From Xylanibacter ruminicola (GTDB lineage: Bacteria; Bacteroidota; Bacteroidia; Bacteroidales; Bacteroidaceae): 64,000 nucleotides of DNA. Under the pieces are notes generated by a model, which saw nothing but the letters and a program-made list of their open reading frames with translations, searched no databases and was not told the origin of the DNA. This document shows positions 43,769 to 52,440 of the stretch, piece by piece. The position numbers were made by a program, and so were the translations under genes. Every line of letters begins with the position of its first letter. Positions within the stretch are counted from its first letter, which is position 1. The DNA lies in NCBI GenBank assembly GCA_015060625.1, contig SUYC01000012.1, positions 61,404 through 125,403 of the forward strand, given 5' to 3'.

Positions 43769-45868
43769 TTACTTACTGTTTTTAAGAATCCAAGGTATCT
43801 GACGGAGTATATCGTAATCTGTCTTTCTGATGTCATCTTTTTCTTTATTCATATCTATCCATATTACATTTGCCAAATCGTCAAACGAACGCAGGTAATC
43901 ATGGATATGTTTACCCTTGTAGATTCTGTATTTGCAAGCTTTCTTATTGTCCTTGTTTTCATCATTGTCTGCAATAATCTTTCGGCATTCGTCAATTTCT
44001 GTCTGTTCTTCTGCATGAGGTTTACGGAATCCCAACAAGAGTTTCTCAATGTTCCAACGATTATGTTCAATATACCCTAACACTTCAATATTATCGTTGA
44101 TAACAGCCTTTATGTTGGCAATTGATGCTTTGTCTATATCAATTCCCCACTGAGACAATTTTTGAGCAATAGACATGCAACAATAGCTACTACTCCATTG
44201 GTCGGCAACTGATGTACCTTCATTCCAAGTCTCCATAGCTATCTGTCGTTCGTCGACAGTCAAAATATGGTTTTCTTCAAAAATAGAAGGATAATCTTTA
44301 TGATACCAATAGAAATAATTAATCAGCACCCCCATACGCTGATTATCGTGATTTAGATCGAACACAGTGTCTTCCATTCCGAAAGGATAGATATTTGCAT
44401 ACAGCCCTTGTTCTTCCTTGCTTTTCAGGCGTAACCAATCCAATAGCTTTCCGGAATGGTGCTGACGAATAAAAATATCAGATTGACGCAGAATTTGCTC
44501 TGGCAAATATAGTGCAATATTCATATCGGTAGTGTCCTTACCAGTACATGCGAAAAGGGCCATCTTACGATGTTCTTTCTCAATCCTGTCGCATAACAAA
44601 CGCTGAACACCACCAGAGAGAGCATTACCACGAACAAACTCAAATTCAATGTCAAGAAAATCAGCATCCTTTCCTGTGAAATAAGTTGGCGGCATTTCGG
44701 TAATAACAGGCAGACTCTGATCTTTATCATTTCCTCCAAAGAAGTCGATGAAACGTGAGGATTGAATCTCAAAAATCTGGCGATAGCGAGTACGGAAAAG
44801 CGTCATTTCCTCATAAGCATTCAAGCTTATAAATGTAATGATGGTCTTGCGCACGCTACCATCCTTCTTGCGTGGAAAGTGCAGCGCATGAGCAGCCTCA
44901 ACAGCCATTGTCACTCCCATTTTAGACATGCCAAAAATGATAATATTCAATTGCTGATCCGTGTTGGAGTCTACAAGAAGACGGGGATAATGTTGACCAT
45001 TAAGAACCATGCGTGCCCAGTTTTCATAAAAACTGAACGGAATAACATTGACCGTTTCCTGCCAATTAGCGGCCAAATTCGTCGACTGTAACATAGTCTG
45101 TGTAGCAGGATTCTCCAGCAGAATATTGATTGTGGGATGTTGTTTGGGCTTATGCTCTTGTATGATACTGACAAGTTTAGAAAGACAATCTATATTCAGT
45201 GCATCATGATCATCGCTCTGACGATTACCGATAATAAATATCTCATGCGCATTTTCTGTTTGGAGATTTCTTAAATCGAGCTCTGAAGAACGCTGACCAC
45301 TATATATAATAAGGTGTTTGCTCTTGACATCAACTACGGTATTAAGAGCATCACGCACTTCTGCAGGACTCTTTTTGGTAAGTATAAGAACATCTTTATT
45401 ACGCCACTCTTCCTTATTTACAATTTGCTTAACCAACGAGGGCAATATGGTGTCATATCCTATCACTACAATATGATCACGAAGTTGATAATACACGTTA
45501 CCTCCCTCAATCTTCTCGACCCGACGCTGAACGCTGTTTGACAGTAAAGAGATAAGCAAACCGCCAAAAACAATGGCGCCAACTATAGCTATCAAAGCGT
45601 AAATAATACCAATAATCCATGAATGGTTAGAAGGTAACACCCCAGAAAGATTGCCAGGATCTGTTAACAAAAGAAATGCTGTGCCTGGGAGATTTACGTC
45701 ACCCATATTAAAGTTCTTATCAACAACGACAATTACAAACAATGTGGCGATTATCAATACAAACACGATCACAAATAATAAGCATAACCATCTGAGTTGC
45801 CTAGCATAACCAAGCGACAAGTCGTGATCGAGGGTTCTCCTTATCCAATTCAAAAACAGTTTCATCAT
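43769..45868 (-). CDS. Castor/Pollux-like ion channel with RCK domains and RyR-like C-terminus
   Basis: 699 residues. TM1 at 26-49, a pore-like loop at 60-76 (PGTAFLLLTDPGNLSG) and TM2 at 83-109, followed by a Rossmann TrkA-N/RCK domain from 131 (DHIVVIGYDTILPSLVKQIV). A second Rossmann unit is near 308 (LNIIIFGMSKMG). This plan matches Castor/Pollux/DMI1-type cation channels. The C-terminal 100 residues contain EHNRWNIEKLLLGFRKPH, the core of an RyR-like domain. A ligand-gated channel that depolarises or leaks ions is the obvious prediction. It is the first gene of the channel-RyR-TIR operon. Confidence 0.78.
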   Translation of the reverse strand: MMKLFLNWIRRTLDHDLSLGYARQLRWLCLLFVIVFVLIIATLFVIVVVDKNFNMGDVNLPGTAFLLLTDPGNLSGVLPSNHSWIIGIIYALIAIVGAIVFGGLLISLLSNSVQRRVEKIEGGNVYYQLRDHIVVIGYDTILPSLVKQIVNKEEWRNKDVLILTKKSPAEVRDALNTVVDVKSKHLIIYSGQRSSELDLRNLQTENAHEIFIIGNRQSDDHDALNIDCLSKLVSIIQEHKPKQHPTINILLENPATQTMLQSTNLAANWQETVNVIPFSFYENWARMVLNGQHYPRLLVDSNTDQQLNIIIFGMSKMGVTMAVEAAHALHFPRKKDGSVRKTIITFISLNAYEEMTLFRTRYRQIFEIQSSRFIDFFGGNDKDQSLPVITEMPPTYFTGKDADFLDIEFEFVRGNALSGGVQRLLCDRIEKEHRKMALFACTGKDTTDMNIALYLPEQILRQSDIFIRQHHSGKLLDWLRLKSKEEQGLYANIYPFGMEDTVFDLNHDNQRMGVLINYFYWYHKDYPSIFEENHILTVDERQIAMETWNEGTSVADQWSSSYCCMSIAQKLSQWGIDIDKASIANIKAVINDNIEVLGYIEHNRWNIEKLLLGFRKPHAEEQTEIDECRKIIADNDENKDNKKACKYRIYKGKHIHDYLRSFDDLANVIWIDMNKEKDDIRKTDYDILRQIPWILKNSK

Positions 45869-45911
45869 TCAGAATATTTAAAGAATTTGGGCTTAAGTTT
45901 AATATATGCCA

Positions 45912-45941
45912 CAAAAATAAGAATAATTTTTCAAATAACAC
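45912..45941 (-). promoter_or_regulatory. Predicted promoter of the channel-RyR-TIR operon
   Basis: On the minus strand TATTTTTG is at 45919-45912, with GTGT (45941-45938) 18 bp upstream. It is weaker than the other boxes. Confidence 0.35.
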
Positions 45942-46011
45942 GTCTGTTAAATCTTTTTTTTATATCAAAAAATCACTTTTTGTTTTTTTCGACAGATTTT
46001 TGCGAAAAAAT

Positions 46012-46042
46012 TTGGAAGTTTCGGGGAAATTATCTACATTTG
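46012..46042 (+). promoter_or_regulatory. Predicted promoter of the last AAA+ gene
   Basis: TTG at 46012-46014, 20 bp, then TACATTTG at 46035-46042. Transcription would begin near 46049, leaving a leader of about 400 nt before the start codon at 46455. Confidence 0.7.
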
Positions 46043-46048
46043 CCGCCG

Positions 46049-46454
46049 ATAAACATAATTCTATCACAAAACAAACAAAATTTTAAAAGCAAAATGAACA
46101 GAATGACAATGGTTGCAATCATGTGCCGAGCGGTTCTAGGACGAGGGTAAAACCGAATCTGAGAATCGACAGGTGGATTGTGCGTTGTCGCCTTGCGATC
46201 TTTGAGGCTACGCCTCGAAGAACGGCTGCGCCTCAGCAAAGCCTGAAAGCGAGCTTTCGCATTGCATTCGGCTTGCGCGTTCTTTGACATTTTGCTACAA
46301 TTGTTGGGATGATGTGATAGAGAAATCTGAAAAGGAACCTCTATAATACCAAGGGGCAGGTGTGTAAAAGCGTCTGACCCGATGACTCTTGCGCCCCTAT
46401 CACACACGGGGCATACCAATTTATTATATATGAAAGATGTAATGATGATGTTTT
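46049..46454 (+). promoter_or_regulatory. Long structured leader with possible pseudoknot
   Basis: This 400-nt stretch between promoter and AAA+ gene has no convincing gene. It has several hairpin-forming pieces (for example GAGGCTACGCCTC near 46203). Near its end is a candidate H-type pseudoknot: GGGGC (46353-46357) with GCCCC (46393-46397), and GTGTGT (46360-46365) with ACACAC (46402-46407). A second GGGGC at 46408-46412 could compete for GCCCC. Short frames are present at 46094 (18 codons) and 46430-46480 (16 codons, overlapping the AAA+ start). A cis-acting RNA switch is possible. Confidence 0.45.
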
Positions 46455-48116
46455 ATGAGAAACTTGAACAGACTGATTAACGACTTTAGATACCAGACAA
46501 ATCTTACTATCTGGAAACATATGAACGCTATGGCGGTTAACTATGCCGTCTACTCTAATCGGATAAAGGGCTTTGCCCCGTATTTGTACAACTGCGATAT
46601 TTATATTTATGCCGACTCGATGAACATGGTGGTGGTATGCGTGGACAGCAACAAGCACCGCCAAAAGCAATATTACGAGGAAACGCAGAACATAGACATG
46701 ATGATTTATGAACCTGGATGCGAACCTCGAGAAAGTACTGTGTGGAAGCTAAAGGAGACGATGGAAATCATGAAGAGTCGGCTTGGAAAATCTCAAGCCA
46801 GTCTGAAAGTTTACGGCATTCTGCTGACAGAGGATGCCATTAACAACGCTTACGAACTGGAGGATGACTGGGAAAAGAACGACATCAAGGTGATTGACAA
46901 CCTTAGCCATCTGAATCTGCGCAAGGCTGGTGTGAACGATGATGACGAACTGGCTAGCAAGGTGTACTTCGACATTGTGACCGACGAAAGTATTGATGCT
47001 AAGCCGGAGCCAAAGGTTGAAACAGAAGATGAAGACTACAAAGAGTTTGAACAGATGCTCTTTGACTTTGTGAATAATCAGTTCGACGAAGAACCTGATA
47101 GCATAATGGGATCGTCAATAAGAGACAATACCACAGAGGATGAAGAGGAAACTAATGAAGAAGAGCCTGAACCAGAGACTCCAGAGGAACCGGCAACGCC
47201 TACGACCAAGAGCGAGACGATAGACCAGAATATGGGCCTAAGTGTTGATATCAAAATACTGGATCCTATCGACAATCCGCGCGAGGAACTGGACAAGTTG
47301 GTGGGTTGCGAAGACATCAAGCACCGCATGGATGAGTTGGTGGCACTAACCAGTTACAACAGGGTGATGCAGGAGATGTTTCCTAACAGCAAGCAACACG
47401 AAGTGTCGCTTCACAGCGTGTTCTTAGGTCGTCCTGGCACAGGTAAGACCACCGTCTGCAAGATATTCGGTTCGCTGCTACATGATGCGGGAGCCTTATC
47501 GAAAGGGCATGTTGTGGTTTGCGACCGTGGCACCTTTATCGGCACACTTTGGGGCGACGAGGAGCGTTCGCTGCGACAGGTGATAGAAAAGGCGATGGGT
47601 GGCGTACTGATGATTGACGAGGCTTATCTGCTGAACGGCAAGAACGAAAACGACCCAGGCAAGCTGGTGATACAACTGCTGATGAACATCCTGGCCGACG
47701 AAACGCAGCGTGATATCGCCATCGTGCTATGCGGCTACAAGGACCAGATGCTGAAACTGCTCGACATGAACCCAGGTCTGCAGTCGCGATTCCCCAACAA
47801 ATTCGAGTTCCAGGACTTCAGCGTGAACGAACTGCTGGAAATAACCAAAAGCAGGATTAAGGACTACGAGTATCAGTTTACTGATGGGGCCTGGGAGAAG
47901 TATCGCACCATGATGACACAAGCGTATCAGGTACGTGATCCGCAAACGTGGGGTAACGCCCGATTTGTAGCCAATCAGCTGGAACGTATCTACATACAGC
48001 ATGCTACACGATGCGTGATGCAGAAGCCAGATGACAAGCAGGAATGGCGCCAGTTAACAGCAGATGACATCGTGCCCATCGAGATTCCGCGCCCCAAAGC
48101 CAAAATCGGTTTTTAG
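46455..48116 (+). CDS. AAA+ ATPase, CbxX/CfxQ type, with acidic linker
   Basis: 553 residues. An N-terminal domain (1-185) of unknown type is followed by a very acidic linker (about 190-265, many Glu, Pro, Thr). The AAA+ domain starts near 275 (ELDKLVGCEDIKHRM), with Walker A GRPGTGKTT and Walker B GVLMIDEAYLL. It ends RPKAKIGF. The AAA+ part resembles that of the gene at 4905-6980. There is no in-frame ATG upstream, only a stop at 46446, which fixes the start. It is the right-hand end of the accessory locus. Confidence 0.9.
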   Translation: MRNLNRLINDFRYQTNLTIWKHMNAMAVNYAVYSNRIKGFAPYLYNCDIYIYADSMNMVVVCVDSNKHRQKQYYEETQNIDMMIYEPGCEPRESTVWKLKETMEIMKSRLGKSQASLKVYGILLTEDAINNAYELEDDWEKNDIKVIDNLSHLNLRKAGVNDDDELASKVYFDIVTDESIDAKPEPKVETEDEDYKEFEQMLFDFVNNQFDEEPDSIMGSSIRDNTTEDEEETNEEEPEPETPEEPATPTTKSETIDQNMGLSVDIKILDPIDNPREELDKLVGCEDIKHRMDELVALTSYNRVMQEMFPNSKQHEVSLHSVFLGRPGTGKTTVCKIFGSLLHDAGALSKGHVVVCDRGTFIGTLWGDEERSLRQVIEKAMGGVLMIDEAYLLNGKNENDPGKLVIQLLMNILADETQRDIAIVLCGYKDQMLKLLDMNPGLQSRFPNKFEFQDFSVNELLEITKSRIKDYEYQFTDGAWEKYRTMMTQAYQVRDPQTWGNARFVANQLERIYIQHATRCVMQKPDDKQEWRQLTADDIVPIEIPRPKAKIGF

Positions 48117-48124
48117 CTTATATC

Positions 48125-48169
48125 GGCAGGGCGATAACTCTCCACTCACGGAGAATCATCGTCCCTGCC
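48125..48169 (+). terminator. Strong hairpin after the AAA+ gene
   Basis: An inverted repeat (GGCAGGG...CCCTGCC, extended by CGAT/ATCG and CTCC/GGAG) starts 9 bp after the stop codon. The following bases are only weakly T-rich, so it may be a terminator or an RNA end-protecting structure. It also lies just beyond the convergent M16 gene. Confidence 0.5.
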
Positions 48170-48181
48170 CTTCGCTAATAC

Positions 48182-49651
48182 CTATTTATCTGTCAAAAAT
48201 GCTTCGAGCTTGGCCTTGATGCCAGCATCGGTAAAGCCATACGGTGTTGTACACACAATTCGCAAATCGTAATTATTGAAGAGCTCTTTGCTGCAGTTCT
48301 GAATATCCTGTTCGCTCACTTCATACTTGAAATATTTGTATGGTGGAACGTCTTTAAAAAGAGGTTTGGAATACAAGAAGTTGGCCTTGATACTGGAATG
48401 GGTATCCACAACAAAACTGTGATGAATATTGTTTAATTCCTGCCGCTGGAGTTCCTTTTGCTTTTCAATTGGTAATGGGGCGATATGCTCCTGGAAACCG
48501 TTACGTATGACATCATCCAACTTTTTGGTAACATCATCTATGAAATCACTGAGCTGCTGATCGTCGGCATATAGGTCTAAATTTTTCACAAAGTGTAATG
48601 CATAAACGGGGCGTCTAAAAAATGGTGCACTTTCATCGATCGACGTCACTACCTGTGCATGAAGCGAAGAACCAAGCATCTCGCCAATGCGGGTATATAC
48701 CGCTGCTTTTCTGAGATAGTCAAGATCCTCTGAGCAGGATAGCGCCACACAAGGTTTTATGAAATAGAATTGAATAGAAAATATAGGACCTTCTCGTTTA
48801 GTCATCAACAACTTCTGGTTGCTCAGCTCGTTCACGCTTCTTTCGGGAGCAGGCATACTGGGGCAGCTGCCGAATTTCTGCTTGATGATATCAGCGATAT
48901 TGCTGGGCGCTTTGCCATACACATACAGGCACTGATTCTGCGGCACATACCAGCGCTGGTAGTAGGCTTCGAGCTGCTGGAGCGTAATGCTGCGGATGCT
49001 ATTAATTTGCTTATCCAGCAGTTCATCGAGCGAACATCCATCCACGAATGTAGCCTTCTGGTAGTTGGCATGTTTTTTTGCAAGATCGTATCTACTGTTA
49101 GTGATTTCATTCACCAGAAACTCTTTCTGACGTTCCAACTCCGAAGCCGAGAATCGTGCATGACCTGCTATCTCAGCCAACAGTCCAACACACGACGCTG
49201 CATAGGCTCGCTCATTCTTTAAACGAAACAGATTATACTCTGTACACCCGTTGTCAATCTCCGAACTGTAGGTAGAGATATCGGGAACAAGACCATTAAC
49301 AGCACGGAATTGGGTAAATCGTTGCAGTTGCAGTTCATCGAGTTTATCTTTAAGCACACCGCATGTACCCGCAATAAGATTCTCAGAGCAAAGCATTCTT
49401 CTTAATAAGAGCGATATGCCAGGTGTGCCCTCGTCGTCGCCAGTTCCAGATTTCTGGATAAGTCGCATTTCCAGCTTGCTATCAGGAAAAAAGTTATTGC
49501 ATAAATAATAGCGGAAGCCATTGTCGAGTACACCTGGAGTAATGTTCAAAGGATCTGTGATAAAGTCCTCGTACTTAACATCCCCTGACTGTGCCGATGC
49601 TTGGATGGTGAAAGCACAAGCAATCATAAAAAATAATAGTTTTGTTTTCAT
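48182..49651 (-). CDS. M16-family peptidase homologue without zinc site
   Basis: 489 residues with a signal peptide (1-20). It aligns along its length with the protein encoded just upstream (DNGFRYYLC versus DNGFQYYIV; YYQRWYVPQNQCLYVYG versus FYRKWYHPQNQCLLVTG). Where M16 enzymes have HxxEH, it has LLLRRML, so it cannot bind the zinc. M16 enzymes often act as an active/inactive pair, and this is the inactive half. It lies 13 bp downstream of its partner. Confidence 0.88.
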   Translation of the reverse strand: MKTKLLFFMIACAFTIQASAQSGDVKYEDFITDPLNITPGVLDNGFRYYLCNNFFPDSKLEMRLIQKSGTGDDEGTPGISLLLRRMLCSENLIAGTCGVLKDKLDELQLQRFTQFRAVNGLVPDISTYSSEIDNGCTEYNLFRLKNERAYAASCVGLLAEIAGHARFSASELERQKEFLVNEITNSRYDLAKKHANYQKATFVDGCSLDELLDKQINSIRSITLQQLEAYYQRWYVPQNQCLYVYGKAPSNIADIIKQKFGSCPSMPAPERSVNELSNQKLLMTKREGPIFSIQFYFIKPCVALSCSEDLDYLRKAAVYTRIGEMLGSSLHAQVVTSIDESAPFFRRPVYALHFVKNLDLYADDQQLSDFIDDVTKKLDDVIRNGFQEHIAPLPIEKQKELQRQELNNIHHSFVVDTHSSIKANFLYSKPLFKDVPPYKYFKYEVSEQDIQNCSKELFNNYDLRIVCTTPYGFTDAGIKAKLEAFLTDK

Positions 49652-49664
49652 TACTATATCAATA

Positions 49665-51116
49665 TTAGTGCCTCAGAAGGGCATTCAGTTTTTCGGTTAT
49701 TTCTTTTTCAGGATAGTCATACGGAAGCACGCATTCTATCGTGATTTTTGACTTATTGATAAAATTCTTGCAGTAATCAGAGATATCCTTGCCGCTGAGC
49801 ACGAACGTCCAGTAGGCATCAGAATTCTCCTGCTTATATAACGGTAAGGAATAAATGAAACATACATCGGGCTGTAAAACTCTATCGATAGTATTGCCTT
49901 CGCCATTGCCCTCCTGCAGCCTTTTCATAATCTGAGCGCAGCGCAGTGCCACCTCGCCATTCTTGAGCGTATCCTTTGGCATTTTTATCTTAACGCCATT
50001 ACTTCTGACATCGTTTACCAAAGCTGCCACACTATCCACAAAAGCCTGCAAGCCACCGCCAGGTAGTTCTTCATTGAGGTCGCACGTAAAGGTTGCAGTC
50101 AACATCAAGCGCTCTGCAACTTGATAACGAGTAACGAAGTTGCTTGCAAATTTTCGCTCCCTTATCTTTTCATTGAGGGCGTGATTGATTTGTTTCAAAG
50201 CAAAGTAATCTCTGAAGAAGTTAGGACTCGTCTTTTCTGCCTGTGTCAGAATAGGCAGCGCAAAATTCAGCGTCAACGAACATGCTGTACTTCCCCATCT
50301 CTCGATAAGCATATTCTTATCAGTGAAATCTAAGATGGTGGGCGATGGGGCAGGCACACATGGGTGGCTGCCGAATTTACGCTTTATCATCTTCTCAATA
50401 CCGTCGGGGACATTACCAGTAACCAGCAGGCACTGATTCTGAGGATGGTACCATTTACGATAGAATGCCTCAAGTTGCGACAGTGTAATCTTCTTGGCAC
50501 TGTTTAATTGAACTTCACGCCATTCGGCAGGATCATATCCAAATCTGAAAACACCCAAGTTAGCATCTGTCTGTCGTGCATTCAAAACGTATTTTCGGTT
50601 AGCTACCTCGTTGATCATCCTTGTCCTCTGCCTTTCCAGATCCTCGGCACAGATCTTAGAACCCTCGGCAATCTCTGCTAATATCTCCATACACGAATCG
50701 GCATAGGCCAGTTCACTCTTTAGTTGATATAAGTCAAATTTCATAAAATTAGCCCCTGTGAAAGCGTTGAACCCTGAGCCGTATTCCTTGCCAAGCTTTT
50801 TCAGATATTGTATTAAGGTATCTCCTGTAGCGATCGGTCGATTAGCGGTGGCCAACATATGCTCCAGGAGATGTGATATCTCTGGGGTTTCGCCATCATC
50901 ATGAAACCCAGTCTTCTGCAGCAGACTCATCTGAAAAGGCTGATGTACCTCTTTAACGATGTAATACTGAAAACCATTGTCGAGCGTTCCATGAATAACA
51001 TGGGAGGTATCTCTCAGCAGGAAATCCTCAAACCTGAGAGTTCCTGATTTTGCTAACGCTTGCATTCCTAGAACGCAGGCGAATAAGACTAAAAAACTTT
51101 TTAGTTTAACCATCAT
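49665..51116 (-). CDS. M16-family zinc peptidase, active subunit
   Basis: 483 residues from the first ATG after the promoter (51116; 51113 is also possible). The open frame extends 40 codons further upstream, but that part crosses the promoter. A signal peptide (about 1-22) is followed by the inverted zinc motif HLLEH (His82, Glu85, His86). It is probably a periplasmic pitrilysin-like peptidase working with the inactive homologue downstream. Confidence 0.88.
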   Translation of the reverse strand: MMVKLKSFLVLFACVLGMQALAKSGTLRFEDFLLRDTSHVIHGTLDNGFQYYIVKEVHQPFQMSLLQKTGFHDDGETPEISHLLEHMLATANRPIATGDTLIQYLKKLGKEYGSGFNAFTGANFMKFDLYQLKSELAYADSCMEILAEIAEGSKICAEDLERQRTRMINEVANRKYVLNARQTDANLGVFRFGYDPAEWREVQLNSAKKITLSQLEAFYRKWYHPQNQCLLVTGNVPDGIEKMIKRKFGSHPCVPAPSPTILDFTDKNMLIERWGSTACSLTLNFALPILTQAEKTSPNFFRDYFALKQINHALNEKIRERKFASNFVTRYQVAERLMLTATFTCDLNEELPGGGLQAFVDSVAALVNDVRSNGVKIKMPKDTLKNGEVALRCAQIMKRLQEGNGEGNTIDRVLQPDVCFIYSLPLYKQENSDAYWTFVLSGKDISDYCKNFINKSKITIECVLPYDYPEKEITEKLNALLRH

Positions 51117-51164
51117 TGTTGTAAAATTATAGATAATATTCAGTATTTTAAGCTTTTGCTGGTG

Positions 51165-51195
51165 CAAAGGTATATCAAACTGGGAATATACCCAA
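51165..51195 (-). promoter_or_regulatory. Predicted promoter of the M16 pair
   Basis: On the minus strand TTG (51195-51193), 20 bp, then TACCTTTG (51172-51165). It decides the start of the M16 gene. Confidence 0.7.
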
Positions 51196-51312
51196 GTCAT
51201 ATAGCTGTTTGTATAATGGATTATTTCCATTATCAAACAACATCAAATTCAAACATATCTGATAATCAAGAATTTACAGACGCGGCCATCAGCTGTTGTG
51301 CCTGTCATTGTA

Positions 51313-51858
51313 TCAAGACTGTATAAGGCGGGTTTGCTTGCGGGCGGCACGCCACTGGGGGAAATACTGATCCATGAGTGCATGGAAACGGGCGTTGTGA
51401 GTGGGCTCTAACAAATGGCAGAGCTCGTGCACTACAACATGCTCGATGCACCACTCGGGGAGCAACAGGGTGTAGATAGAGAAACAGATGACATGGGTCT
51501 TGATGTTACACATGCCCCAACGGGATATCATGGCCTTGTAGGTAATGGCGGATGGGGTGACGCCCATCTGCCGTGCATAGCGCTCTACCATCGGTTCGAT
51601 GATAGTTTTCAGACGAGCAACAGCCTCTGCCCTATCCTTGCGGGTTTTAAGTGGTAGCTGACCATAGAAGGCAGCACGTTTCTGCTGCCGAGCAAGAGTG
51701 CGCTGACGAGCACCCTCAATCCAGTCGAGATGCTCGGCAACGAATTTCTCGACTGTTTTTTTCGGCAGACCGATAGGTGCAGAAACATGCACATCGCCAT
51801 TTTTGGCGATGCGCATGGATAATCGGCTTGTAAACCTATAGGTGAGTTTTACTTGCAT
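51313..51858 (-). CDS. YgjP-type metallopeptidase (DUF45, M48-related)
   Basis: 181 residues. The zinc motif is VVVHELCHLL with His144, Glu145 and His148, followed by a third ligand in EPTHNARFH. The upstream SRWGMCN turn is typical of the YgjP/WLM-like group. These are cytoplasmic peptidases of poorly known substrate. It lies 3 bp after msrA, so the two probably share a transcript. Confidence 0.87.
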   Translation of the reverse strand: MQVKLTYRFTSRLSMRIAKNGDVHVSAPIGLPKKTVEKFVAEHLDWIEGARQRTLARQQKRAAFYGQLPLKTRKDRAEAVARLKTIIEPMVERYARQMGVTPSAITYKAMISRWGMCNIKTHVICFSIYTLLLPEWCIEHVVVHELCHLLEPTHNARFHALMDQYFPQWRAARKQTRLIQS

Positions 51859-51861
51859 GTA

Positions 51862-52383
51862 TTACTGCTGCTTGCTCTTATCCTTGGCCTGCTTGGCAAA
51901 CTTAAAGAGCTCGAGAGGCAGATGACAGTAGCCATCGGGATTCTTGTCGAGGTAGTCCTGATGATATTCTTCAGCAGAGTAGAATTTCTGCAAAGGCAGC
52001 TTCTCGACAACCAAAGGTTCGCTATACTGGGCCTGCTGCTCGGCATAAACCTTCTCGATAACGGGCAGATCACTGGCATCCTGATAGTAGATGCCTGTAC
52101 GATAACGGGTGCCCTCGTCGTGGCCCTGCTTATTCAAACTGGTTGGGTCGATGGCCTTGAAGAACATCTGCAACAAGAACTCGAGACCAACAACCTCGTC
52201 GTTGTACTTGATACGCACTGTTTCGGCATGACCTGTGGTATCAGTATAAACCTCCTTATAAGAGGGGTTCTCGGTGTGACCGTTGGCAAAGCCTACTTCG
52301 GTTTCAATCACACCTTCTATCTGTTTAAAGAAGTGCTCTGTACCCCAGAAACAACCTCCAGCCAGGTAAATCTCTTTTTCCAT
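51862..52383 (-). CDS. msrA: Peptide-methionine (S)-S-oxide reductase
   Basis: 173 residues from the ATG at 52383. The active site is GGCFWGTE with catalytic Cys11. The family landmarks VGFANGHTENPSYKEV, TGHAETVRIKYN and YYQDASDLPVIEKV follow. MsrA repairs oxidised methionine. There is no fused MsrB domain, and the resolving cysteine is not obvious. A TATCTTTG box at 52418-52411 (minus) precedes it; the longer frame to 52413 would start inside the box. Confidence 0.95.
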   Translation of the reverse strand: MEKEIYLAGGCFWGTEHFFKQIEGVIETEVGFANGHTENPSYKEVYTDTTGHAETVRIKYNDEVVGLEFLLQMFFKAIDPTSLNKQGHDEGTRYRTGIYYQDASDLPVIEKVYAEQQAQYSEPLVVEKLPLQKFYSAEEYHQDYLDKNPDGYCHLPLELFKFAKQAKDKSKQQ

Positions 52384-52410
52384 ATCTATATGCTTTGTTA
52401 AATCCGGGTG

Positions 52411-52440
52411 CAAAGATACGACTTATTTCTGAGAAAACAA
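52411..52440 (-). promoter_or_regulatory. Predicted promoter of msrA
   Basis: TATCTTTG on the minus strand at 52418-52411, with TTG (52440-52438) 19 bp upstream. Confidence 0.6.

Noticed and set aside
43768..43836. Longer start for the second RyR gene
   Set aside because: It would overlap the channel gene and add unrelated residues; the ATG at 43767 matches the first RyR copy.
46094..46150. 18-codon frame near the start of the long leader
   Set aside because: Possible leader peptide, but no sign of coding or of an attenuator run; mentioned only within the leader entry.
46030..46670. Minus-strand frames in the leader before the last AAA+ gene
   Set aside because: No start context or family; they overlap the predicted promoter and structured leader.
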